DNA from: Pleurostoma richardsiae
Lineage: Eukaryota; Ascomycota; Sordariomycetes; Calosphaeriales; Pleurostomataceae
Direction: 5' to 3'
Assembly: GCA_030052745.1 (NCBI GenBank)
Contig: JANBVO010000003.1
Span: 1 to 64,000, forward strand
DNA length: 64,000 nucleotides
The position numbers and the translations under genes were made by a program. Positions 24,301 to 34,239 of the stretch are shown here, in pieces (the first letter of the stretch is position 1; each line of letters opens with the position of its first letter). The notes beneath the pieces were generated by a model. It was not told the DNA's origin and searched no databases. It saw only the letters and a program-made list of their open reading frames with translations.

Positions 24301-26560
24301 TCGCAAGGTCGGTGCAGCTGTGAAGGCTGAACGTCCGTGGGTGATTGGAATGGAAACTTGACGCAGTCTAGCTCTTTTATCATATTCTGGGCCGTGCTGC
24401 TGTTAGCCTGCTCCAGACCATCCGAGACAGGGCTACAAGCCACACAAGCCGAGTCTGAAGGTATCTCATGCGAGTGAACCAAACAGACCAACAACTTCGA
24501 CTATCCTGGTGCCAGGCCTGATCTGGAGAGGGAGAAAGGCCGAGTGGCGTCGCCATCTGCCGGAGGACTTTCAAGCGCGAAAGAGCGAGGACTGCGGACA
24601 TCCAGGAAAAGAAGGTTGGCACCATATCTGCAGGTCTGTTATGAGTACCTACATGCATCTCCTGACTTCACTGCGGTTCGTTGATTCCATGATAGGCTAT
24701 GAGCCCTCCAACTATGGCGTACCGGCGGTCTAGGCAGTCTCAGCTTCAGGTGGTTACCTGTTTCTCAACCTTAATCCACGAGCGAGTAAAATCTTCAGTC
24801 TTATGCCCGAAACACGGGATATTCTTGGTGCGTATGAGCTGAAGCCCGAGGGATGGATCAATCATGGTCATGTTCTGTAGAGACCTCTGGTCCACTGCCC
24901 CTTCCTCGCTCCGCTACCCATCCCGCTGCCTTGCTGGGGTGCCCTCCTTCCGGAGAAGGTGATGAAGACGGCAAGACCAAGGAGCAGATGATGAACGAAG
25001 CACCTTGACATCGGTAGGCTACGGGAGAATAGTTCGTCTGATTGTCAGGGCCAGGGAACTGCGTCGAGACAGCTGGTCAGGGTAAAGGTAGAATGCCTCG
25101 CGGACACAGACCAGATGAGAGCTGGCTGGCCAATATCTGCGCCCGTAGACCCCTAGGCGGCAACGTCTAGTACAGGGGCACCTGTAGCTTCGGCTGCCTC
25201 GAGAGCAGGCCCCGTTGGGAGCATCTATAAAAAAGATTCATCTTAGATTTCAATGATCGGTGGATCCTTCCCCACGGGGTACGCGGCCGGGCCCTCGAGT
25301 GGAGCTCCGTCTTCTCGGTAGATCGGCGAGAGCATGTGGGGGCATGACTGCGGTCAGACTTGGTAGCCTTAGAAGGAGATCGGTTGAGCATCACAAGCAT
25401 TCGGATACATGCAAGTCATACGAACCGGTTCGATGTGCCGGTGTGCGGGCAAATTTGGATGTCTTGAACAGAGATAGTCGTTATCACTCTTGCCCCTTTC
25501 ATCAAACACGCAAGGGCCGACCGCACGTGAAATGATGCACTGTGGCCTTCTCATTGTATTCCGCACATAGCTCATCGACGCTCGGATAGAGGCAATCCTG
25601 ACACTCATAAAAGGCGGGAACTCCCTCGAAGACGCGTTAGCAGAAGACGATGTCATTCAGGAGCTGTCGTATCCTGAGAAGCGACTTGACTTCTGGCTCC
25701 ACCTGCATGGTTGTCTCCCACAGATCGAGGAAGCGGTCTCTGGTTGAGGATGGGCAGGCGCAGGTGGTACCATTGACAGCCATGCGAGCCGTCCTCCCAA
25801 AGTTTACGAATCGTCGACCTCGTAAACCTGTCTGAAGAAGAACTGACCGGCCATCACTCAGCAGAATGTTCACAGATACTTCGAACGTGTTGGAAGAGTG
25901 GGATGTTGTGGTATCTTATCTGGCCTAACCCTGGATATCCAGTGAGTCCACATTCGCAAACTCGTCAAGCAATAGCATGCCGACCCTTTCACATAAGAAC
26001 CCACTCCGGTTAACTTTACTGGAAAAAGGTGCAGTACAGATGTAGGTAGTCAGGACTCGAATATTAAAGCGTTAGCTCTACGCTAAGCCATTGCTGGACG
26101 TGCCAGCTACCCGCAGCTAAGAGGCGGCCATACTGGGCTAACATGATACCTAATTTTATCACTGTCTATGTTAGTTAATCTGAGATACTGTTCTAGCTGA
26201 GAGCTGAAGCAAGCTGTAGCGTTGAGCCAACCTTTGATATCCCTGACTACTCCGTAGGTACTGTACGGAGTACGTGTAAGGGTTACCGCCTATGTATCGT
26301 ATATAGGTAGGTAGTTTTGCTGCCTTAGGTACGAGCGTGGAATGACTTCCGGAATCCTGCGCCCCCGAAAAGGAGGGGTAGAGGCGGGGTCGCACGGATC
26401 TGGGCAGTGGAAATTCCTCCTTACTATATATGTCTCCTACCTTACCACTTGGCCCCTTTTTGCTTCGTTGTTCGACACCCTACCTGGATGTTGTTCCCCC
26501 TACGTTCTCGCTGGGCTCTTTTCCGGTAGTTACCGATATCTCCTGGAAGATTTGCGTCGC
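24301..26560. other. intergenic region upstream of methyltransferase gene
   Basis: About 2.2 kb. There are minus-strand open frames at 25.37-25.87 kb, but I could not link them to any family. The last 400 bp, with the ACTCCGTA...TACGGAGT inverted repeat at 26249-26271 and TAGG runs, forms the putative promoter of the methyltransferase. Confidence 0.45.
26249..26271. repeat. ACTCCGTA / TACGGAGT inverted repeat
   Basis: Two perfect 8-bp arms, ACTCCGTA and TACGGAGT, around a 7-bp spacer, about 290 bp upstream of the methyltransferase start. Related sites are TATGGAGTACTCCGTA at 29602-29617, upstream of the SF3A1 gene, and TACTGTACTCCGTAC near 63758. The motif is dispersed and may be regulatory or a simple recurrent palindrome of this genome. 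Confidence 0.5.
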
Positions 26561-28393
26561 ATGGCTGATACGCACAACGCCGCGACGGCCGAGCAGACTG
26601 CCGCCACCGTGAGTTGATGCCGCGGACAGAGCGTTACAACTCCCAGACATTACTAACGGTTACACCTATCGGAGGAAAGACCGGTACGCCTCCGGCCTCC
26701 AGCCCCGTTGCTGCTCCTGCTGCAGAAGATGTGCCCGCTTCAACAGGGTCTTCGGATGAAGACGAGCCTGGACTCCTTCCTCCCCAGCACTGGGTGCAGC
26801 TGGCTGCCGTATGTGTGGTGTCGTCTTGTCTTGTAGCAGTCCGGTACGGCTAAGATTGGCTTCCAGGAGGGCGGCCGCGACGACAGTGATGCCGATTCGG
26901 CAGTAGGGAGCGACGTGGCCTCGTCGACTGAGTCGGTTACTTCCAGCATTCTGCACTATCGGACTATCCTGGGCAGGACATACCACAGTGACGTGGGCAA
27001 TGCGCAATACTGGTTAGCATACTACCGACAGGCCCGGGCCACAATTATTTCACAGACTGGACCACCCTGTTGACCGCAGTATTCTTCATAAGGGGCTCGA
27101 ACGACGAGGTGCAGAACGACGCCCTAGACATCCAGTAAGAGGCCCTGAGACAAGGAAAAGCAAAGCAAAACAAGCCTGAGCTGTTGCACTCCGAAGATAG
27201 AAACCCATCCTCTGACGCGGAGCAGGCATCATGTCCTCACTCTCAGTGCCGGGGGGAAGCTGTACCACGCGCCTTTACCGGATAACATGCAGGTAGATTC
27301 AAGAAACATCCACCTCATATGATTCACATCATCGCCACAGCCAGCTAACTTCCTTGGCAAAGGACGTTCTGGACATCGGCACTGGCACAGGTCTGAGCAA
27401 GGCCTTTCTCTACGCTCGGGATACGGGCTGACCACAGTTCTTCTTCACAATAGGCATTTGGGCCATGTACGCCTTCACCAACCTTGTTCTAATCCCTCCC
27501 TAGGGATCTCCTCCCTGGAAACCGAAGTAGACTCTGACGCTAAACAGCGACTTTGCCGATTCACATCCCGACACCCAGGTTGTGGGAACTGATATTTCGC
27601 CCATTCAGCCTACCTGGGTTCCGCCAAATCTGAAGTTGTGAGTACAACTCTCTCTACCTGTCAAACCAGATTTCCAGTCACTCAAGCCTAGTCCTCTCTG
27701 TGTCCTTTTGAGACCCTTTTCCCGTCCATTTCCTTCCGACTTCTCTGATGTCCCTACAGCGAGATCGAAGACTGTACGCAGGAATGGACGTTTCCGCCAA
27801 ACAAGTTCGACTTCATCCAGTTGCGCTGGCTCATCGGTAGCGTGAAGGACTGGACCGCTCTCTTTAGGGAAGCCTATAAGTGCTGCAAGCCGGGAGGCTA
27901 CGTGGAGAGCAATGAAGGCAATCCGGTGATAGAGACAGACGACGGCGACCTGGACCCGACCAGTGCCATGGGTCAGTGGTCAAGCTTCTTCGTCGAAGGT
28001 GAACGCCGGATGGGCCAGTCCTTCTCTATCGTCACGCAAGGCGTCCAGAGAAAAGCGATGGAAGAGGCCGGCTTCGTTGACGTTCATGAGGAGGAGCACA
28101 AGGTAAGTTGTGGCCCGGGGTACGGGCATGATGGATGATACTGACAACCTACTAAGATCCCGATCGGCTCGTGGCCCAAGGATAAGAGACTCAAGGAGGT
28201 CGGCCAATTTTCGCAGTTACTCCTCGAGAGGGATGCCGATGGTATCATTAACTACCTCGCCGGCGTCATTCAAGGCTGGTCAAAAGAGGAGATTAGCGTC
28301 TACATCGCCTACTTCCGTCGCCAGATGCGATCGCAGACGCACCACGCCTATTACCGCCAAAAGATAGTCTGGGGTAGGAAGCCGACCGCTTAA
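26561..28393 (+). CDS. LaeA-like SAM-dependent methyltransferase
   Basis: Ten exons: 26561-26608, 26680-26808, 26855-27012, 27093-27134, 27226-27292, 27363-27390, 27454-27466, 27548-27637, 27760-28102 and 28157-28393. The product is 384 aa, with all junctions in frame. Several introns have canonical branch sites (TACTAAC, GCTAAC, GCTGAC). After an Ala/Ser/acidic N-terminus comes the family hallmark: [24 protein letters not shown], motif [17 protein letters not shown] (about 150-165, spread over three exons), [37 protein letters not shown] and a C-terminal WGRKP. The family binds S-adenosylmethionine. Some members (LaeA) regulate secondary metabolism, and many have unknown substrates. The 13-nt exon 7 is unusually small and intron 2 (46 bp) is very short. 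The gene stands alone in a gene-poor region with no metabolite cluster beside it. Intron 2 is the least certain junction. Confidence 0.85.
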
Positions 28394-29764
28394 GTACGTC
28401 GGGGCCGTGCAGATCAGCACGGCTCTCGACTGTGCATCTAGACACTTGACTTCATAGACTAAACTATGTGAATGTGATGATCTTCCTGTAGGACAAGGCA
28501 TGTAACTCATCTCTTTCTTCGTATATGAGGAGTCATCTGACCTTAAACCACTTCCAACAAGCTTGCGCGCTCGTCTAACTCACTGTCGCGGACCAATGTC
28601 GCTCGCGGCTGTTGCGCGAAGCCGTGATACCCGGGGTTCATCCCAGGCTCTCCGGCTGGTGATCTTTCTCCAATGCTCATCGGTACGAGGATCCGGCCGC
28701 CGCCCCACGCATACGTCGTGCCAACCCATTGCGGTGCGAGCAGGAGCAAAAAGAGACGGGTACCGAGCGAATCAAACCGGGCCATGTTCTCCTGGTATCC
28801 TGAGACGAAACTCAAGCGACTTCTTAGTTAACCCCTCAACCTGTATCAGCCTCTGCTCACCCCTTTCGCTGAGCAGCTCGTAGGCCCAGTTCTGGGACCT
28901 CACCTCCTACATATTCCGATGTCACTTAATCTAACTTCGAGAAGAATTTAAAGCAACCATAAGCGGGAGGTCGCCGTTAGCCTTATTTTGGGACCGCTGG
29001 GATCTCTATTTATTTTAAGTGTAAACACCGAAAATATGGCCCTTCTATGCCCGTAGTAACTGCTCCCCCCTTGAATATTCACTGACTTTGAACCCCTCGA
29101 TTTTGCGAGCTCAGCTTTACACCAAGCCTCCAACCCTCCGGCCGCAATAAGAAACTGAAAGCCCTGGTTTTGGCTTCCCGCCAACCTGCTGAGGATGGAG
29201 GCTTGTGGGATTGTACTGTGCCTGTACTCTTAACACCAAGAGCTACATGCCCCGCCTCAGATGTACAGTACTTATCGAGGCGGTTTGGACTGCAGAAATT
29301 TGAGCCCTCTAGCCTGCGAAGAACAGCAGTCTAAATCGCGGCACATGCTGTCTCCTTGGAATGGCTAATGCGAGTGTGCCGCGTCCTTGTTCTCGCTCGC
29401 ACAGTGGGAACCAGAGGCATGCCAAGAAAATCACTGTTACCTTTTTGAAGCCGGTTCGATTGAAATCACCGCCACAAACTGAAGGAGTAGTGGAACGACA
29501 CTCAAAGAATCGGATTCAGTCGCGCGATGGTTAAGTTGGTAAGTTTGCTGGCCTTGTGGAGTAGGTACCTACCTAGGTAGGTAGGTAGTTACCTGGTAGA
29601 GTATGGAGTACTCCGTAGGTAGATGCTGAGGTTCCTCGGCCGAATTATTTCTCCGACTGCCGTGGCCATCCGCCCAGGCGACGAAAAGTCCAGCACTTGA
29701 AACTAGCAACGCGACCTGCATACGCACAAGCTTCGAGCAGCGACATCTGCAATCCGCCGACAAC
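28394..29764. other. intergenic region with TAGG microsatellite
   Basis: No gene seen. At 29561-29590 there is a GTAGGTACC/TAGG tract followed by the palindrome-like TATGGAGTACTCCGTA (29602-29617), within about 200 bp of the SF3A1 start. GATGGTTAAGTTGGTAAG at about 29526-29543 resembles a tRNA A-box but has no partner B-box. Confidence 0.55.
29561..29590. repeat. TAGG/TACC simple repeat
   Basis: A short (TAGG)n-like tract interrupted by TACC, with a near-palindromic sequence following it. Similar tracts occur at 17.49, 23.64 and 26.3 kb, all in non-coding DNA. Confidence 0.6.
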
Positions 29765-31439
29765 ATGGCCGCCACGAACGGAGATGCGACCCCGGCTGGT
29801 GCTGCTACAGCTGCGGCGGAGCTCGATCGCATCAAGCCTCCGCCAGGCATGATCATCCCACCGCCCGGCGAGATTCGCGAAGCCATCGAAAAGACCGCCG
29901 GATTCGTGGCCCGTCGTGGTGTAAGTTTCGAGGATAGAATCCGCGAGACTCATGGAGCCAACCCCAAGTTTAGCTTCTTGACGAGCGCTAGCGATGCGTA
30001 CAACCCGTACTACGAATGGAGGAAGCAGGAATACGAGGCTGGTCGCGTCACGGCCGTTGCGGCCGGTCGCGTTGGAGAGGCGGCCACGGCAAAGGAAGAA
30101 CCGAAGGGTCCACCGAAACCTCCCGACTTCCACTTTTCCGCGCGCATGCCGCGCATCAATCAGAAGGATCTGGAAGTGCTGCGGTTGACTGCGCTCTTCG
30201 TCGCTCGGAATGGCCGCCAGTTCATGACCCAACTCGCCCAACGAGAGGCTGGCAACCCGCAGTTCCAGTTCCTTATCCCGAACCACACGTTTCACAACTA
30301 CTTCCAGCACATGATCGATCAGTATTCAATATTACTACGAGAGGGCGGCGCCGGCGGCGATGGCACCAAAGCCCAGCAGGAACGGATGGCGGAGCTCCAG
30401 CAAAATGTGGATGACAAGTATCATGTTCTTGCCCGCGCGAAGCAGCGCGCTGAGTGGGCGAAGTTCCAGGAATCCGAGCGGCAGAGGAAGGAACAGGAAG
30501 AGGAGAAGGAGAAGCTTGAGTTCGCCCGAATCGACTGGAACGATTTTGTTGTGGTTGAGACTATCACGTTCTCTGAGTCGGATGACCAGGCGAATCTTCC
30601 GCCGCCAACAACGCTCAATGACTTGCAGTACGCCTCTCTCGAGGAGAAGAACAAAGCCTCGGTCAACGCGAACTTCCGCATCGAAGAAGCGTTCCCCTTC
30701 GACGACAACTCCTACAATGCCTACCCGCCACAGGCTCCTCAAGCTGCACAGAATCTGCCAGTCCACCCGGCACCGGCGTCACAGGCGCAACCTGGCGTAC
30801 CATCGCCTCAATATAACACTCCGACACCACCGTCAGTCCAGGCTCGGTCTGCCCAGGAAGAAGAGGAAGCCCAAAGAATCCAGGAGCGGGAGCAAGCTCG
30901 TGCTCGCATGCACCAGGCGCAGACAGAAGCTAAGGCGGGCGGCCCTGCGATGAAGATCCGGGAGAACTACGTCCCGCGAGCCGCTTCACGTGCCGCCAAC
31001 AAGTTCTCACAAACGGCACTATGTCCCAACTGCAAACAGCAGATTCCGCTTAACGAGCTCGAGGAGCACATGAGAAGTAAGCATTTAAGTCCGTAATGTC
31101 TGCAGCAGAACTGTAAGCTAACCATGTCCTCTAGTTGAACTTCTCGATCCTCGATGGAAGGAGCAGAAGGCGAAGGCCGACGCTCGTTATGCGACGACGA
31201 ATTTGTCGACTGTGGACGTGGCCAACAATCTGAAACGGTTGGCTAGCCAGCGCAGCGACGTATTTGACGTACAGAGCGGCCTGCCACTGACGGAAGAAGA
31301 AGCTGACAGGCGGAAGAGAACCGCACTCAACAGCTTCGACGGTAACGCAGATGGCAAGAACCAAGCCCACGTCAACCATGTCAACGTGGAGGAACAAATT
31401 CGGGCGATTCACCAAAAGTTCGCCCAGGAGAAGAGATAA
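29765..31439 (+). CDS. splicing factor 3a subunit 1 (SF3A1/Prp21)
   Basis: Two exons, 29765-31076 and 31135-31439, 538 aa. The 58-bp intron GTAAGC...CTCTAG has a GCTAAC branch site. Part of the U2 snRNP SF3a complex, needed for branch-site recognition in the nucleus. The order is two SURP modules (about residues 38-92, ending in NPYYEWRKQEY; and about 135-190, FVARNGRQFM ... HNYFQHMIDQY), then a basic/acidic helix and the PRP21-type segment (about 225-275, ARIDWNDFVVVETITF). Next is a Pro/Gln-rich linker, then a C-x2-C element (LCPNCKQQIPLNELEEHM) that continues across the splice as RIELLDPRWKEQK. The C-terminus (about 465-538) keeps the conserved VANNLKRLASQRSDVF block. It lacks the ubiquitin-like domain found in animal SF3A1, as expected for fungi. 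The start context AACATGGCC is good and is the first ATG of the frame. Confidence 0.93.
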
Positions 31440-32648
31440 TAGGAGTTCCTTTCCCAGGAGGGGGAAGCCTTACATATTATCCCAGGAGCTGCTGCCACAG
31501 GAGGCGTAGGACAAAGGGAGCCGCGCCGGCACTGGGGAACGGATACGTTGCTGCATACAATAGCATCGCAATTCCGTATCCCCATACATGAGCAAGTCCA
31601 TGGGAGATGGAAGAGGTGAGGAAGGCTGTCTGTTCCTTTCCCTAAGTGACGTTTCATACCAACCAATGCTGCAGATGTCGCTGGCTTCTCTCGAGCTGGG
31701 CTATCGGGCTCATGAAGAGGTCAGGCGACATGCCACATGCGCGGGGGCAGAGGTACCATCAGAAGAAGCAGTGGGCTTCGGGAGAAGAGGAAAACTTGAA
31801 AGGTTCGAGGCGTTCATGCCCTTCTGCAGGGGTTGAGCTGGGCAGAGGCGTTGGTCAAGGATAGCGAGTTCACAGAGAGGGTCTACAAATCTGATGTACA
31901 CTACACGCACCGACTGAAAACAGGCCCGGTTGCCCTTCAAGTTATCACGCCACATGTCATGAATGGATGGATCCTTTGGCTGGCGAGCATTGAGATCGAG
32001 TTCGCCATATCCTCAATCACCAAGCATGAATTTGCGTCTCGTTATGGAGCAAGAATCCCGAGAGGGATTTGTGCAGGTCTGAAAAAGTCACAGCGAGAGC
32101 GGATCGAGGTCCGAGGGGCCAGGCAGCCTTCTAGAACAATCGTGATCTCCCGTCTAAATACCTACCTAATAAGAATGCGCGGGTTGGACTCTCCAACAAC
32201 CCCGCCCTGAATAGCGCCAGTCAGCGCCGACAGCAATCCTCCCCACCAAAGGAAGGCGCAATATCTCTCGCATCCATTCACCCCACCTTCACTTGCAGCA
32301 TCGTCAACTTCCCTCGTGCTTCCTCTCTCTCTCAGCCTCTCATCACGCGACCCAGCATCGCATTCCCGCACAGGGCCAATCCATCAGCTCACCACCCAAC
32401 GCGCCTCTGCGATCCGACTCTCCCTCCCCACTCTCGGCAGCTCTCTAAAAAAAGCCGCCAAAACGGGGTCCGACGACTCGTCCGCCGCCCGCGCCGCTGC
32501 TGCCGACCCCAGCAGCGCCGGGAGAGCAGCAACAAAGCCGCAGCCGCAGCCGCCGGCGGGAGCGTCCTCTCCGCCGCGTTCTCCGCCCAAGTCGCCTACC
32601 TCCTCCATAGATACCCAGGCGGCGGCTGCCCGCCTGCACCGGCCCATC
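31440..32648. other. intergenic region and SNX3 leader
   Basis: About 1.2 kb. The first part is the SF3A1 3' UTR. From about 32200 the sequence is pyrimidine-rich (CTCTCTCTCAGCC), as in a promoter/leader. The 333 bp directly before the SNX3 ATG are open in the SNX3 frame without any in-frame ATG, with a Pro/Ser/Ala-rich conceptual translation. Confidence 0.55.
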
Positions 32649-33397
32649 ATGCAGGCCATCCCGGACGCGCGCCAGCAGTCGTTCGACGAGATCTACGGCC
32701 CGCCTGAGAACTTTCTCGAGATCGAGGTGCGTAGGCAGCGTTTCTCTTCTTCCTGTCATCTGCATTTTCTCGGGTGGTGCCATACTTATGGCGGTCCGAC
32801 TGTCATGTCACAAGACAGCTCCCCCCTTCCTCCCCCTCTTGACTCCTCCTAGCTCTCCCTCACAGGCCGCTGGAGAAGACAAGCTGACGGCCGCCCCTTC
32901 AGGTCCGCAACCCGCGCACGCACGGCATCGGCCGGCACATGTACACCGACTACGAGATCGTGTGCCGGACCAACATCCCGGCCTTCAAGCTGCGCCAGAG
33001 CAGCGTGCGCCGGCGCTACTCGGACTTTGAGTACTTCCGCGACATCCTCGAGCGCGAGAGCGCCCGCGTCACCATCCCGCCGCTGCCGGGCAAGGTGTTC
33101 ACCAACCGCTTCAGCGACGACGTCATCGAGGGCCGCCGCGCCGGGCTGGAGAAGTTCCTCCGCATCGTCGTCGGTCACCCGCTGCTGCAGACGGGGAGCA
33201 AGGTGCTGGCTGCATTTGTGCAGGGTGAGTTGTTATTCCCCGAGAGAAAGAGTGCTTCCCTCTAGGGATGGAGGACGGTGGACGATGTGTCTGAGGAAAG
33301 CCATTGGATAGTTCTGTGGAGGAAGGAGAAGCAGAGCTGGACAGTGGGCTAATCAGTGTGCCCAACAGATCCGAACTGGGACCGCAACGCCTGGTGA
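32649..33397 (+). CDS. snx3: sorting nexin SNX3/Grd19 (PX domain)
   Basis: Three exons, 32649-32726, 32903-33224 and 33369-33397, 142 aa, the usual fungal length. A phosphatidylinositol-3-phosphate-binding PX domain fills nearly the whole protein. Landmarks are FLEIEVRNP across intron 1, [13 protein letters not shown], the Pro-rich [13 protein letters not shown] loop, RRAGLEKFL and the end [12 protein letters not shown]3 sorts cargo with retromer from endosomes to the Golgi and plasma membrane. The start [20 protein letters not shown] is the conserved N-terminus. The stop is unusual: TGA is followed by CTA (33395-33400), a known read-through context, and the same frame stays open for 47 more codons to TAG 33539-33541. 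A second acceptor at 33421-33422 would splice exon 2 directly into that same frame and skip the stop. Both extensions are reported as a finding. Confidence 0.94.
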
Positions 33398-33541
33398 CTA
33401 TTCCGACTCGCTCGTCTCACAGTATCGGGCTCCAACCAGCGGACGCCCAGGAAGTTGCAGAAGCGCCTGCCCAAGGCGCTAGCGGAGATACAGGCCCTGC
33501 AGAAGATCATGGACGACGACGCGGAGCCTGACGATTGCTAG
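33398..33541 (+). other. candidate C-terminal extension of SNX3 (read-through or alternative 3' exon)
   Basis: 47 codons in frame after the SNX3 TGA, ending at TAG 33539-33541. The conceptual peptide is basic then acidic (QRTPRKLQKR, LPKALAEIQALQKIM, DDDAEPDDC), consistent with a short amphipathic helix and unlike neutral 3' UTR. It can be reached by read-through of TGA CTA, or by splicing from the exon 2 donor (33224) to 33423, where G plus TA restores the identical GTA codon. No peroxisomal PTS1 tripeptide is present at its end. Confidence 0.4.
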
Positions 33542-34239
33542 ATGCGGAGGATCAGGTTGGACGTGTGCCTTGGGAGGTCTCATGTGAGTGGTGGTCCCAG
33601 GGGGGCAGTTGAGAGGGCAACATGGCACTTGCCCCCTATCTCTTAGGTCGGCTGGTCTAGGAAGTCCATCAGGATGTTAGGGGTGTCAAGACCTGGTTCT
33701 GAATTTCGGCGTTGGTGTTACTGCAGTTCTTCAAAACGAAATTTGGCCGAAGCCTTCCCTTATGATCGACGTTTTCTTACGAGCGGACAACGTGTACGTT
33801 GGAGGCGGTCGTTGCATATACCAGCCTGGTCTCTCAGTAAAACTTTCATACCATTGGCTTTGATCCATACCGTGAGGATCGTATCCTACTAAGTGAGCTG
33901 TGGAAGATCCTTTGTATTCGCTTCTTAGGAGAGCCACCGAAAGGGGCTCGTCTCGATATATGTACAGAGTGGCACCGAAGAGCCCGGAAGTAGGTATCGC
34001 TCCCAAACAGCGGTCTGCCACCGATTTTGCGCATTATGCAAACCAAACGCCCAGATATGCCAGCCCAGCCCCGTCTATGCCGACAGATATAGATCCTAGT
34101 ATACATGAACAGGCCCAAATGTACAGAGTCCTAAACAGCTAGGTGAATAAGATGAGAGGTGGTGTCCAGGTCAGCAGCCGGAATTATGTTTTGTACAGGT
34201 GTGTTAATCAACACAGAGATTCATCTCGGGCTGCTGCTG
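33542..34239. other. convergent intergenic region
   Basis: About 700 bp between the 3' ends of SNX3 (+) and the carrier gene (-). No gene or repeat seen; both 3' UTRs are expected here. Confidence 0.6.

Noticed and set aside
29520-29560. tRNA-like A-box (GATGGTTAAGTTGGTAAG)
   Set aside because: No B-box (GGTTCGANTCC) at the right distance and no cloverleaf pairing seen.
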